A stretch of 64,000 bases of DNA, taken from NCBI RefSeq assembly GCF_002115805.1, contig NZ_JFKC01000021.1, positions 1 to 64,000 of the forward strand, in the 5' to 3' direction. The notes beneath the pieces are model-generated. The model was not told the origin of the DNA. It searched no databases and was given only the letters and a program-made list of their open reading frames with translations. The translations under genes and the position numbers were made by a program. The stretch comes from Marivita geojedonensis. GTDB lineage: Bacteria; Pseudomonadota; Alphaproteobacteria; Rhodobacterales; Rhodobacteraceae. This document shows positions 34,206-43,865 of the stretch, one piece after another; the stretch's first letter is position 1; every line of letters begins with the position of its first letter.

Positions 34206-35539
34206 GCTTTCGCCAGCTTCCGCGCCGGGATGGTCTGCAGGAGCGGCAGAAGATCGGCCATTTCCGGCCCCCGCTCCTGACCCGTCAGCGCCTTGCGCAG
34301 CGGCATGAAAAGGCCCTTTCCCTTGCGGCCCGTCGCCTCTTTGACAGCCGTGGTCCAGGTGCTCCAGGCATCCGGGCCAAGCGGCCCTTCGGGCAGCAGC
34401 GCCATCGCTTCGGCAATGAACTCCGCATCCTCATCCGCAACCAGCGGTTCTGCACCATTGGCACACAGGTCCCACCACTTGGCGATATCCTGCCGGGTGG
34501 TGATGTTTTCGCGGGCCACGGTCCAGAACGCCTCGGCCTTGTCTGCGGGCACACCCAACGCGTCGAGGTCGGCCTGCACGGCCGCGATGTCCAACCCATG
34601 CAGCTTGCGTGCAGTCAACGGGAACAGGTCTTCGAAATCGAACTTGGTGGGGGCCAAGCCGAACTGGCTCAGATCGAACCCCTCCGCGATCTCGTCCAGC
34701 GACATCCGCAATTCCACCGGCTGGGACGAACCGAGCCGCGCCATCAGGCTCAAGAGCGCCTCCGGTTCCACACCCTGTTCGCGCAGATCGCGCAGCGCCA
34801 GCGTGCCCAGACGCTTGGACAGCGATTCCCCCTGCGGGCCGGTCAGCAGCGAATGGTGGGCGAAGGACGGTACTGTCCCACCCAGCGCGCGGATGATCTG
34901 GATCTGCGTTGCCGTGTTGGTCACGTGGTCCGAGCCGCGCACGACATGCGTCACGCCCATTTCCGTGTCGTCCACGACCGAGGCCAGCGTATAGAGGATC
35001 TGCCCATCCGCGCGGATCAGGACCGGATCGCTGACACTTGCCGCATCGATCGAGATATCGCCAAGGATTCCATCGGTCCACTCGATCCGCTCCTGATCGA
35101 GCTTGAACCGCCAGACGCCATCGCCCCGCTCGGCGCGCAGCTTGGCTTTCTCATCCTCCGACAACGCAAGCGCAGCGCGGTCATAGACCGGCGGTTTGCC
35201 CATGTTCAGCTGCTTCTTGCGCTTCAGATCCAGTTCAGTCGGCGTCTCGAACGCCTCGTAAAACCGCCCCATGTCGCGCAGCGTGTCCGCCGCCGCGTGA
35301 TACCGGTCCAGCCGCTCTGACTGACGCTCCACCCGGTCCCAGGTCAGGCCAAGCCACTCAAGATCCTGCTTGAGCGCATCGACATATTCTTCCTTAGACC
35401 GCTCAGGATCAGTGTCGTCGATGCGCAGAATGAATGTGCCGCCGGATTTGCGGGCGATCAGGTAGTTGAACAAGGCGGTGCGCAGGTTGCCGACGTGGAT
35501 GTATCCGGTGGGCGACGGCGCGAAACGGGTGGTTGTCAT
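34202..35539 (-). CDS. gltX: Glutamyl-tRNA synthetase
   Basis: 445 residues, full-length class I synthetase. The HIGH-type motif is in FAPSPTGYIHVGNLR and the KMSKS-type motif is ESLSKRLG. The C-terminal anticodon-binding helical domain is present, so it is not the short glutamyl-Q-tRNA synthetase. Many alphaproteobacteria have two GltX copies, one of which charges tRNA-Gln; this window does not show which this is. The ATG at 35539 fits the family start; longer readings are not homologous. Confidence 0.95.
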   Translation of the reverse strand: MTTTRFAPSPTGYIHVGNLRTALFNYLIARKSGGTFILRIDDTDPERSKEEYVDALKQDLEWLGLTWDRVERQSERLDRYHAAADTLRDMGRFYEAFETPTELDLKRKKQLNMGKPPVYDRAALALSEDEKAKLRAERGDGVWRFKLDQERIEWTDGILGDISIDAASVSDPVLIRADGQILYTLASVVDDTEMGVTHVVRGSDHVTNTATQIQIIRALGGTVPSFAHHSLLTGPQGESLSKRLGTLALRDLREQGVEPEALLSLMARLGSSQPVELRMSLDEIAEGFDLSQFGLAPTKFDFEDLFPLTARKLHGLDIAAVQADLDALGVPADKAEAFWTVARENITTRQDIAKWWDLCANGAEPLVADEDAEFIAEAMALLPEGPLGPDAWSTWTTAVKEATGRKGKGLFMPLRKALTGQERGPEMADLLPLLQTIPARKLAKA

Positions 35540-35705
35540 GGGACGGGTCTCCTGTTGGCCCGCGCTTTCCCATACCGTGATGCGTTTGTCCAGAAAGCTG
35601 CGCACCAGGATCAGGCGCCTATGCCTGATCACGAATGCGTGATCGGACACGTCCGGACGCAATTCGAGACTACTCTCCCTATCATTGTAAAGGAGTGAGA
35701 CCACA

Positions 35706-36632
35706 ATGTCTGAATTTTCCATGTCACGTCGCGCAATGCTTGCAGGGGCCGCCGCCATCCCGATGGCCGCCAGCCTGGGAGCAACCAAGGCAAGCGCCGC
35801 CGGCCACATGCAGGGCCCGCAAATCCCGCGCGTCAGCCGCTTCGGCGTCGGGAACTTCGAAGTCACAACCATGCTCGTCGGAAGCCGCACCGTCGAAGAA
35901 CCGCAGGGCATTTTCGGCATGAATGTCAGTGCCGAAGAATTCGCGGCCGCTTCCGCTGAAGCGCGCATTCCTGTCGACAAGGCGCAATTCTTCTTCACGC
36001 CGACCCTGGTCAACACAGGGTCCGAGCTGATCCTGTTCGACACCGGCCTCAATGGTGCGGCTACCGCACAGGCGGTCGAGATGGCGGGCTATTCCGCTGA
36101 CGCGGTGACGCATGTGGTTCTGACCCACATGCACGGCGACCACATCGGCGGTCTGATGACCGATGGCGCCGAAACCTTCGGCAACGCCGCCTACATCACC
36201 GGTCAAGCGGAATTCGACCACTGGTCCGGCACCGACAACGAGGGCTTTGCGAACAACGTGAAACCGCTCGCGGAAAAGATGTCGTTCCTTGGCGACGGAG
36301 ACAGCGTCACCTCCGGCATCACGGCAATGGCTGCGTTCGGGCACACACCGGGTCACATGACCTACATGCTCGACAGCGATGACCAGCAACTGCTGATCCT
36401 CGCGGACCTGACCAACCACTATGTCTGGTCGCTGGCGCATCCTGACTGGGAAGTCCGCTTCGACATGGACAAAGCCGCCGCAGCCGCATCGCGCCGCAAA
36501 GTGCTGGGCATGCTGGCCAGCGACGCCGTTCCGTTCATCGGCTACCACATGCCCTTCCCGGGTGTGGGCTATGTCGAAACGCGCGGTGACGGCTTCCACT
36601 ACGTGCCGCACAGCTACCAGCTGCTGCTCTGA
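35706..36632 (+). CDS. Tat-exported metallo-beta-lactamase-fold hydrolase
   Basis: 308 residues. The twin-arginine signal MSRRAMLAGAAAIPMAASLG precedes an MBL domain with the zinc motif THMHGDHIGG, a distal His in GHTPGHMTYM, and Asp in ILADLTNHY. Substrate unknown; the MBL fold covers lactonases, thiolesterases and others. RBS-like AAAGGAG lies before the ATG at 35706. It stands alone between gltX (divergent) and a small metallopeptidase-like gene. Confidence 0.9.
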   Translation: MSEFSMSRRAMLAGAAAIPMAASLGATKASAAGHMQGPQIPRVSRFGVGNFEVTTMLVGSRTVEEPQGIFGMNVSAEEFAAASAEARIPVDKAQFFFTPTLVNTGSELILFDTGLNGAATAQAVEMAGYSADAVTHVVLTHMHGDHIGGLMTDGAETFGNAAYITGQAEFDHWSGTDNEGFANNVKPLAEKMSFLGDGDSVTSGITAMAAFGHTPGHMTYMLDSDDQQLLILADLTNHYVWSLAHPDWEVRFDMDKAAAAASRRKVLGMLASDAVPFIGYHMPFPGVGYVETRGDGFHYVPHSYQLLL

Positions 36633-36674
36633 TCCCGTCTTGACGCGGTCGCCCAGCGCGGTGCTGATACGCGC

Positions 36675-37067
36675 ATGACCGCGCAAGACGATATCGACGA
36701 CATCACACGCTATGCCGAGGCAGCCCTGAACGGGCTGCCTTTGCCGTTTCGTGACCTGTGTCGGGATATTCTTCTTCAGGTCACCGACGTGCCGCCGCAG
36801 GACATTTTGGACGAGCTCGAGATCGACGATCCCTTGGAACTAACCGGTCTCTATGACGGCATTCCCCTCACCGAGAAATCCGCAGGCGATCCGTCGCCCT
36901 TTCCCGATCAGGTCTGGCTCTATGCAGAACCGATCCTTGCCGAATGGCGCGAGCGGAAATCGGTCACATTACAGGATCTGGTGACCCATATCGTCGTGCA
37001 TGAAATCGCGCACCATTTCGGCTGGACCGATGATGAAATCGCAGAAATTGACCCATGGTGGGAATAA
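36675..37067 (+). CDS. Small zincin-like metallopeptidase-family protein
   Basis: 130 residues. The C-terminal part carries HIVVHEIAHHFGWTDDEI, the HExxH zinc site of the small bacterial minimal-zincin (MMP-like) family. The N-terminal half is acidic. Proteolytic activity of this family is mostly unproven. It starts 42 bp after the MBL-fold gene and may share its transcript. Confidence 0.87.
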   Translation: MTAQDDIDDITRYAEAALNGLPLPFRDLCRDILLQVTDVPPQDILDELEIDDPLELTGLYDGIPLTEKSAGDPSPFPDQVWLYAEPILAEWRERKSVTLQDLVTHIVVHEIAHHFGWTDDEIAEIDPWWE

Positions 37068-37115
37068 CCCCAGCGCTTTTTGCAAAACCGCGTACCGGGT
37101 TTGCAAACTTGGGGT

Positions 37116-38513
37116 TCAGCCGTCCGTCAAGGCCCCGTTGACCCATTCGCCCGTGGCCTCCTCGCCCGAGGCATACCGCATCGTCCCGGTCCCCTGACGT
37201 TTGCCGTCAAGGAACATGCCCTCATAGACATCGCCATTCGCGTAGGTCGCGGTGCCCTGACCGCTGATCTCACCATTGCGCCATTCACCGGTATAGCTGA
37301 ACCCGTCGGCCATGGTGATGGTCCCCTGCCCATGTCTCTGGCCCTCGGCGAACTGGCCAACATACACGGTGCCGTCGGTATATGTCGCCGTCCCCTGACC
37401 ATGGCGCTGGCCGTTCTGCCATTCGCCCTCGTATTTGTAACCGTCGGGATAGGTCATCGTACCAACGCCGTGGTTTCGGGCGTTCTTGAACTCACCTTCG
37501 TAAACCAGACCGTTGGCGTAAACCGCCCGACCGCGTCCGTCGATCACGCCATCGACCCACGCACCTTCGTAGATCGACCCGTCAGGATAGGTGATCTTGC
37601 CCTCTCCGTTCGCCAGATCGCCCCGGAACTGTCCTTCATAAACAGATCCATCGGGGTACGTCACCTTTCCGATGCCTTCGATCTGTCCCGCCACCCACGC
37701 GCCTTCATAACGATAACCATCGGTGCCGACAAAGGTGCCCTGACCGTGGCGCAGATCATCCTTGAAATCGCCTTCATACACGTCGCCGTTGGCATAGATC
37801 ACCTTGCCGGGCCCATCGCGGCGGCCGGCCACAAGCTGGCCTTCGTAGACATCGCGATTGGACTGGGTCAGCTTGCCGATTCCATCGATCTGCCCGTCTT
37901 TCCACATGCCTTCATAGACAAGCCCATCCGGCATTGTGAGCGTGCCCTGCCCTTCACGTTCTCCGTCTGCGACACGACCTTCGTAAACCGAGCCATCCGG
38001 ATAGGTGATCGTCCCATTGCCTTCCTTGACGCCGTTGACCCAGTCGCCTTCATAGACGTAGCCACCGGGGCTTTGCATCGTGCCGCGCCCGTGGTGCAGC
38101 GCGTTGCGGAACGACCCTTCGTAGCGCACGCCATTGGCATAAAGCGCCACACCCTGACCGGTGATCTTGCCATCGAGCCAGGAGCCCTCATAGGTCGAGC
38201 CGTCCGCAAAGACGATCTTTCCGATCCCCTCGGGCTTGCCCTTGGCGAACTGGCCTTCGTACACCGACCCGTTGGGAAAGCGCGCAACGCCATCGCCTCG
38301 GATTTCACCTTCAACCCAGTCGCCGGTGTATTCATAGCCGTTTGGAAGACGATAGGTGCCAGTGCCGTGCTGCAGCCCGTTCAGGAAGGTGCCCTCGTAG
38401 ACACCCCCGTCATCGTATTGTTTGGTCTGAACCTCACCATCCTGTGCCTGCGCGCCCTGTGTGACGGCCAACGCGACGGCTGCTCCCAGAATGACTATGC
38501 TGCCCGGTCTCAT
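37116..38513 (-). CDS. Exported MORN-repeat protein with about 19 repeats
   Basis: 465 residues. A signal peptide (MRPGSIVILGAAVALAVTQGAQAQ) is followed by about eighteen full 23-residue MORN repeats plus a partial one, running almost to the C-terminus (pattern G-x-x-Y-E-G-x-W/F-x-x-G-x-x-x-G-x-G). MORN repeats form an elongated beta-strand ladder and in eukaryotes bind lipids or act as scaffolds; bacterial roles are poorly known. The ATG at 38513 is chosen because it starts the signal peptide. No other domain is attached. It is a single-gene unit, divergent from nadE. Confidence 0.93.
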   Translation of the reverse strand: MRPGSIVILGAAVALAVTQGAQAQDGEVQTKQYDDGGVYEGTFLNGLQHGTGTYRLPNGYEYTGDWVEGEIRGDGVARFPNGSVYEGQFAKGKPEGIGKIVFADGSTYEGSWLDGKITGQGVALYANGVRYEGSFRNALHHGRGTMQSPGGYVYEGDWVNGVKEGNGTITYPDGSVYEGRVADGEREGQGTLTMPDGLVYEGMWKDGQIDGIGKLTQSNRDVYEGQLVAGRRDGPGKVIYANGDVYEGDFKDDLRHGQGTFVGTDGYRYEGAWVAGQIEGIGKVTYPDGSVYEGQFRGDLANGEGKITYPDGSIYEGAWVDGVIDGRGRAVYANGLVYEGEFKNARNHGVGTMTYPDGYKYEGEWQNGQRHGQGTATYTDGTVYVGQFAEGQRHGQGTITMADGFSYTGEWRNGEISGQGTATYANGDVYEGMFLDGKRQGTGTMRYASGEEATGEWVNGALTDG

Positions 38514-38668
38514 TTCTTTGGTGTCCCACGCATGTTCGTTGCCATGTCCCTGTCCCCGAAACCTATGCGACGGGGCGGGGTCAGACAATGACTTATCCCA
38601 CAAGTGACTTTCCCTCGCGCGGGGTTCTGCTATGTCACCCGCGATATCGGGAAAAGAAGGACCGCCCC

Positions 38669-40330
38669 ATGTCGGACCGGTTTCGCATCACTCTGGCGCA
38701 GTTGAACCCCACCGTGGGCGACCTTGCAGGCAATGCTGCCAAGGCCCGCGCCGCATGGGAAGAGGGCAAGGCTGCAGGTGCCGATCTTGTCGCCCTGCCC
38801 GAGATGTTCATCACCGGGTATCAGGCCCAGGACCTGATCGTGAAGCCTGCTTTTGTGGCTGCTGCGCAGGCGGAACTGGCGGCTCTTGCCGAAGCCTGCG
38901 CAGATGGACCCGCACTCTCTATAGGCGGTCCGTCTGTGGGCGAAGACCTCAAACTGCACAACAGCTATTTCGTGCTTCAAGGCGGCAAGATCGCTTCGGT
39001 CGTACACAAGTATTTCCTGCCGAACTTCAACGTCTTCGACGAAGTCCGCCTGTTCTCGCGCGACCGGATGCAAGGTCCGGTGGCGGTCAATGGCGTGCGC
39101 ATCGGGATGCCGATCTGCGAAGATGCTTGGTATCCGGATGTGGTCGAAGCCCTTGAGGAAAGTGGCGCCGAGTTCATCCTCGTTCCCAACGGATCGCCCT
39201 ATTTCCGCGACAAGTTCGAGACCCGCCTGAACCACATGGTCGCCCGTGTTGTCGAAAGCGGATTGCCGCTCATCTACCTCAACATGGTCGGTGGTCAGGA
39301 CGATCAGGTGTTTGACGGTGGGTCGTTTGTGCTCAATCGCGGCGGTGTTCCTGCTGTGCAGCTTCCGATTTTCGACGAGGTGATCAGCCATGTCGATCTG
39401 GAACGCGGGGATGACGGCTGGCACGCTTTGAACGGGGATTTCACCACGCATCCCGATGCGATGGAACAGGATTACCGCGTCATGGTCACCGCGCTGCGGG
39501 ACTACATGGCAAAGACCGGTTTCAAGAAGGTGCTGCTGGGTCTGTCCGGCGGGATCGACTCGGCCATCGTGGCGACCATTGCGGTCGATGCGTTGGGCGC
39601 AGAAAATGTGCGCTGCGTGATGCTGCCGTCGGAATACACCTCGCAGGGATCGCTGGACGATGCCAAGGCGGTGGCAGAGAACCTTGGCTGCCGGTACGAT
39701 TTTTTACCAATTGGTAAAACCCGTGAAGCCGTGACCGAAACCCTGGCCCCGCTCTTCGAAGGCACACAGCCGGATCTGACCGAAGAAAACATCCAGTCCC
39801 GCATCCGCGGGTTGCTGCTGATGGCGCTGTCGAACAAGTTCGGCGAGATGCTTCTGACCACCGGCAACAAGTCCGAAGTCGCGGTCGGTTATGCCACGAT
39901 CTATGGCGACATGGCGGGCGGCTACAATCCGATCAAGGACATGTACAAGACCCGCGTGTTCGACTGCTGCCGTTGGCGCAATGCGAACCACCGCGGCTGG
40001 ATGATGGGACCGGAGGGCGCTGTAATCCCTGAGGCGATCATCACCAAGCCTCCCTCGGCAGAACTGCGCGAGGATCAGAAAGACAGCGACTCCCTGCCTG
40101 ATTATCCGGTGCTGGACGGTATCTTGGAGATCCTCGTCGACGAAGACGGGTCCATCGCCGATTGCGTTGCCGCCGGGTATGACCGCGCCGATGCCAAGAA
40201 GATCGAACACCTGCTTTACATCAGCGAATACAAGCGATTCCAGTCCGCCCCCGGCGCGCGCCTGTCGAAACGCGCGTTCTGGCTGGATCGGCGTTATCCC
40301 ATCGTGAACCGCTGGCGCGACCCAAGCTAG
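38669..40330 (+). CDS. nadE: Glutamine-dependent NAD+ synthetase
   Basis: 553 residues. The N-terminal nitrilase-type glutaminase domain (Glu in LPEMFITGY, Lys in HKYFLPNFNVFDE, Cys in ICEDAW) supplies ammonia to the C-terminal synthetase domain (ATP loop LGLSGGIDSAIV). It makes NAD+ from deamido-NAD+. AAGGA lies before the ATG at 38669. It ends 17 bp from the convergent hpd gene. Confidence 0.97.
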   Translation: MSDRFRITLAQLNPTVGDLAGNAAKARAAWEEGKAAGADLVALPEMFITGYQAQDLIVKPAFVAAAQAELAALAEACADGPALSIGGPSVGEDLKLHNSYFVLQGGKIASVVHKYFLPNFNVFDEVRLFSRDRMQGPVAVNGVRIGMPICEDAWYPDVVEALEESGAEFILVPNGSPYFRDKFETRLNHMVARVVESGLPLIYLNMVGGQDDQVFDGGSFVLNRGGVPAVQLPIFDEVISHVDLERGDDGWHALNGDFTTHPDAMEQDYRVMVTALRDYMAKTGFKKVLLGLSGGIDSAIVATIAVDALGAENVRCVMLPSEYTSQGSLDDAKAVAENLGCRYDFLPIGKTREAVTETLAPLFEGTQPDLTEENIQSRIRGLLLMALSNKFGEMLLTTGNKSEVAVGYATIYGDMAGGYNPIKDMYKTRVFDCCRWRNANHRGWMMGPEGAVIPEAIITKPPSAELREDQKDSDSLPDYPVLDGILEILVDEDGSIADCVAAGYDRADAKKIEHLLYISEYKRFQSAPGARLSKRAFWLDRRYPIVNRWRDPS

Positions 40331-40347
40331 GGGCCGCGCCGCACAGG

Positions 40348-41442
40348 TCAGCTTGCCTTCAGTACACCGCGTTCGATCTGGTCGGCTTCGATGCTCTCGA
40401 ACAGGGCTTTGAAGTTGCCTTCTCCAAATCCGTCATCGCCCTTGCGCTGGATGAATTCGAAGAAGATCGGCCCGATCACGGTCTTCGAGAAGATCTGAAG
40501 CAGGATGCGCGTTTCACCGCCGCCGACCACACCTTCGCCATCGATCAGGATGCCGTGTTTCTTCATCCGGTCGAGCGGCTCTTCATGGCCCACAACCCGT
40601 TCTTTGCTGAGGTCATAGTAGGCATCCGGCGGCGCGGGCATGAACCTGAGGCCCCGTTCCGCGATCTCGTCCACCGCGTCATAGATGTCGCGCGCGCCAA
40701 CCGCGATGTGCTGGATGCCTTCGCCCTTGTAGCGCTTGAGGTATTCGACGATCTGCCCGGTCTCGCCCCGGTCCTCATTGATCGGGATACGGATGCGCCC
40801 GCAGGGCGAGGTCAGCGCGCGGCTCAGCAGACCGGTATACTTGCCTTCGATGTCGAAGAACCGGATTTCCTTGAAGCCGAAGATCTTGCCGTAGAACCTG
40901 AACCACGTGTCCATGTTGCCCTTGTGGACATTATGGGTGAGGTGATCGAGGTAGTGGAAGCCCACACCTTCGGGATTGGCGGTTGAGACCCAATTGAATT
41001 CGTCGTTGTAGGGGTTCTGACCGTAATATTGGTCGATGAAGTAGATCAGGGAGCCACCAATGCCGACAATCGCAGGCACGTCCATCGCCTTGTCGTCGCC
41101 GTCATAGGGCGTGGCCCCCAGCATCACCGCGCGGTCATAGGCGTGTTTCGCATCAACAACACGCCAGCCCATGGACGGCGCGCAGGGGCCGTGCTCTTCG
41201 ACAAAGCGCATCGCGTGGCTGCCGGGTTCGTTGTTCAGGATGTAGGTGATGTCCCCCTGCTGCCACAGCTCAATCTGCTTGGTCTTGTGCGTGGCCGTGT
41301 GGGTGTACCCCATCTTGGTGAATAGCTCGCGCAGAGCATCCGGATCGGGATGGGCGAATTCGACGAATTCGAACCCGTCGGTCCCGGCGGGGTTGTCATT
41401 GGTGATCTTCGCTTTTGGTGCATCGTGCGGAAACGGACCCAT
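40348..41442 (-). CDS. hpd: 4-hydroxyphenylpyruvate dioxygenase
   Basis: 364 residues. Non-haem iron enzyme converting 4-hydroxyphenylpyruvate to homogentisate in tyrosine breakdown. The iron ligands are visible: His in YLDHLTHNV, His in GIQHIAVG, Glu in FFEFIQRKGDDGFGEGNF. It is divergent from an Lrp-type regulator, which probably controls it. Confidence 0.97.
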   Translation of the reverse strand: MGPFPHDAPKAKITNDNPAGTDGFEFVEFAHPDPDALRELFTKMGYTHTATHKTKQIELWQQGDITYILNNEPGSHAMRFVEEHGPCAPSMGWRVVDAKHAYDRAVMLGATPYDGDDKAMDVPAIVGIGGSLIYFIDQYYGQNPYNDEFNWVSTANPEGVGFHYLDHLTHNVHKGNMDTWFRFYGKIFGFKEIRFFDIEGKYTGLLSRALTSPCGRIRIPINEDRGETGQIVEYLKRYKGEGIQHIAVGARDIYDAVDEIAERGLRFMPAPPDAYYDLSKERVVGHEEPLDRMKKHGILIDGEGVVGGGETRILLQIFSKTVIGPIFFEFIQRKGDDGFGEGNFKALFESIEADQIERGVLKAS

Positions 41443-41568
41443 GGCATCCTCCTTGTTTGTGAAGAAGATACGTCCGGCACCCTGCGGGGTGTGCTCATAG
41501 TTGGATGGTTTTCCACCAATATATGCGTGATCCTTGCATGTTTACTTGAAAAGATGCACATCTCCCGC

Positions 41569-42036
41569 ATGTCTACGCTCGACCCCAAGGATATCAAGCT
41601 GCTCGCCCGCCTCCAGAAGAACGGCCAGATCTCTGCTCAGGACTTGGCAGATGACCTTGGCATGTCCGCCTCCCAGATCAGCCGTCGGCGGCAGCGGTTG
41701 GAGGCCGAGGGGTATATTCTAGGCACACCGTGTCGGCTGAACCCGGATCGGCTCGGCCTGAATGTGCAGGCCTTCATCCAGGTCGAGACACGCGCCCAGA
41801 CCAATGGTACCCATCAGTCGATCAAACGGCTGGTCGCCACGACCCCCGAGATCGTTGCCGCGTGGACGCTGACCGGCGAGGCGGATTACATTTTCCGGGT
41901 CTACTGCACGGATCTGGCGGCGCTGAATCGGTTGGTGCAGGAGGTGCTCTTGCCGCACGAGTCCATCGGACGGGTGCACAGCCAGATCGTAATGGATCAG
42001 GTCAAGGACGACACTGCGTTGCCTTTGCCGCGTTGA
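41569..42036 (+). CDS. Lrp/AsnC-family regulator divergent from hpd
   Basis: 155 residues. The helix-turn-helix (ISAQDLADDLGMSASQISRRRQRLE) and RAM domain (about 65-145) are complete. The ATG at 41569 begins STLDPKDIKLLARLQ, the usual family start; the ATG at 41554 is possible. Divergent placement, with about 125 bp between, suggests it activates hpd in response to an aromatic amino acid or keto acid, by inference. Confidence 0.87.
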   Translation: MSTLDPKDIKLLARLQKNGQISAQDLADDLGMSASQISRRRQRLEAEGYILGTPCRLNPDRLGLNVQAFIQVETRAQTNGTHQSIKRLVATTPEIVAAWTLTGEADYIFRVYCTDLAALNRLVQEVLLPHESIGRVHSQIVMDQVKDDTALPLPR

Positions 42037-42849
42037 TCAATCCACCTTGATGAACCGCGCACCACCAGCGCGCTCGCCCACAGTCACGCGCCGTGCCCCG
42101 GCACTCACAGGCGCGCGGGCCGCGTCGTTGCGCATGTCGCGCATCATGGCGCTGACAGCAGCGGGCAGCGACATCCCGATCGCCTCTTTCTCGGCGTTGG
42201 ATGCGGTGGACATCATCGACACCACTGACACGATGCGCAGCCGCCCCTGATCGTTGACAAAGACCGGCGCGCCGGACGATCCGAAGGTCACGTCACAGTC
42301 AAAGGTCATCAGCCCGCCGCGATAGGTCTGCTTGTGCCGACATCCGGACTCGCGCTGAAGCGACGTATTGCGGCCGCGCCCATAGGACACAAGGATCACC
42401 GAGCTGTCGTCCAGAGCGCGGTCGTGAATGCGGAAAGGTTCGGCTTCGGTGCTGAAAATCGGGCTGTCGAGGCGCAGGAGCGCAATATCGGTGCGCACCT
42501 GTTCGGTCAGGGAAACATCGAAGGACCCGAGATACCCTTCGGACAGTACGATCCGGCTGACGCCCCGGACGGCAGCGGTGAAGTCATGTGCGAGACCGGC
42601 GCGAAAGCGCATCGCGTCTTTGGACAGCACCTGCCTCGTGTCGGTGTCGACAACACAGTGAGCCGCTGTGAGAACCAGATCGCGCGCGATAAGCGTCCCG
42701 GTACAGGTGCCCATGGTGGTATCCAGCCGCCCGACACCTTCCCAGCCCAGAACCTCGCCCCGGTGATCCAGACGGTCGCGCTCCTGTGCCAGTGCGGACA
42801 GGGGAAGGCCGATCAAAGCCAGAAAAAGAAGACCGAAGTACCGCCGCAT
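42037..42849 (-). CDS. Exported trypsin-like serine protease
   Basis: 270 residues. A signal peptide (MRRYFGLLFLALIGLPLSALA) precedes a chymotrypsin-fold domain with the full triad: His in LTAAHCV, Asp in TDIALLRL, Ser in FGSSGAPVF. Cysteines flanking the triad suggest disulfides. No PDZ domain, so not DegP-like. Its stop abuts the stop of the Lrp gene with no gap. Confidence 0.92.
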   Translation of the reverse strand: MRRYFGLLFLALIGLPLSALAQERDRLDHRGEVLGWEGVGRLDTTMGTCTGTLIARDLVLTAAHCVVDTDTRQVLSKDAMRFRAGLAHDFTAAVRGVSRIVLSEGYLGSFDVSLTEQVRTDIALLRLDSPIFSTEAEPFRIHDRALDDSSVILVSYGRGRNTSLQRESGCRHKQTYRGGLMTFDCDVTFGSSGAPVFVNDQGRLRIVSVVSMMSTASNAEKEAIGMSLPAAVSAMMRDMRNDAARAPVSAGARRVTVGERAGGARFIKVD

Positions 42850-42933
42850 GTAAGACCACCCTCTTGTCGAACCGGGCGGTCAGATTAACCCGCCGAGAAG
42901 GCACAAGATGGGCGGCTTTGCGGCAATCCGGGC

Positions 42934-43695
42934 TCAGACGAACTGCTCGCGGATAAGCCGTTCTTCAAGCCCGTGTCCCGGATCAAACAGGACCCGGTGG
43001 GCGATGGACGGTTCCGACTTGATATCGACCTGCACCACATTGCGCACGGCACGGGCGTCGGCCTCGGCCATGACGGGGCGTTTGTCGGGATCGAGCACTT
43101 CGAAGGTGACTTCGGCCGTCTTGGGCAGGAGAGCCCCGCGCCACCGCCGGGGGCGGAATGCGGCCATCGCGGTGAGCGCCAGCACGTCAGATCCGATGGG
43201 CAGGATCGGACCGTGTGCAGAATAGTTGTAGGCAGTGGAGCCTGCGGGCGTGGCCACCAATGCGCCGTCGCAGACCAGCTCCGACATCCGCACCTTGCCA
43301 TCGACGCTGATCCGGAGGCGCGCCGCCTGCGGTCCTGCCCGCAGAAGCGAGACCTCGTTGATCGCCAAAGCGCGGTGGGACTGACCATCCTGCGTGGTGG
43401 CCAGCATCGACAGCGGGTTGATCACCTCTTCCTGCGCCTGCTCCAACCGCTCTTCCAGCCCGTGCTCGGAGTATTCGTTCATCAGGAAGCCGACGGTCCC
43501 CCGGTTCATTCCATAGACCGGCGCGGCCAGATCCTGCGTACGATGCAGCGTGGAGAGCATGAACCCGTCCCCGCCCAAAGCCACGATCACATCCGCGCCG
43601 TCCTCGGCGTGATCGCCATAACGGCGGGTCAGACCTGCCTTGGCGGCTTGGGCTATCGGCGCGGGACTGGCCGCAAAAGCGATGCGCAGTGACAT
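42934..43695 (-). CDS. nadK: NAD kinase
   Basis: 253 residues. It phosphorylates NAD+ to NADP+. Motifs: ALGGDGFML (GGDG), [19 protein letters not shown]-type [10 protein letters not shown] and [20 protein letters not shown] lies upstream of the ATG. It is divergent from glyA and about 2.6 kb from nadE, so two NAD(P) biosynthesis genes lie in the same neighbourhood. Confidence 0.96.
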   Translation of the reverse strand: MSLRIAFAASPAPIAQAAKAGLTRRYGDHAEDGADVIVALGGDGFMLSTLHRTQDLAAPVYGMNRGTVGFLMNEYSEHGLEERLEQAQEEVINPLSMLATTQDGQSHRALAINEVSLLRAGPQAARLRISVDGKVRMSELVCDGALVATPAGSTAYNYSAHGPILPIGSDVLALTAMAAFRPRRWRGALLPKTAEVTFEVLDPDKRPVMAEADARAVRNVVQVDIKSEPSIAHRVLFDPGHGLEERLIREQFV

Positions 43696-43865
43696 GGAAA
43701 GATGTTCCTATCGGGGTCGTCTGGCTCCGAAACAATCACAATCGCCACGCTTGCGCCAGCCATGGCGCAGCTTTGTTGCGTCTGGTCGCTTTCCCGTCTT
43801 TGCCTTTTGGCCCGACTCCTATACGTAACCGCCAAAGTTTGACCCGCTTCAAGGAGGCCCTGCCC

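Noticed and set aside
37116-38513. Regular 69-bp spacing suggesting a DNA repeat element
   Set aside because: The period is the MORN protein repeat; DNA identity between units is low.
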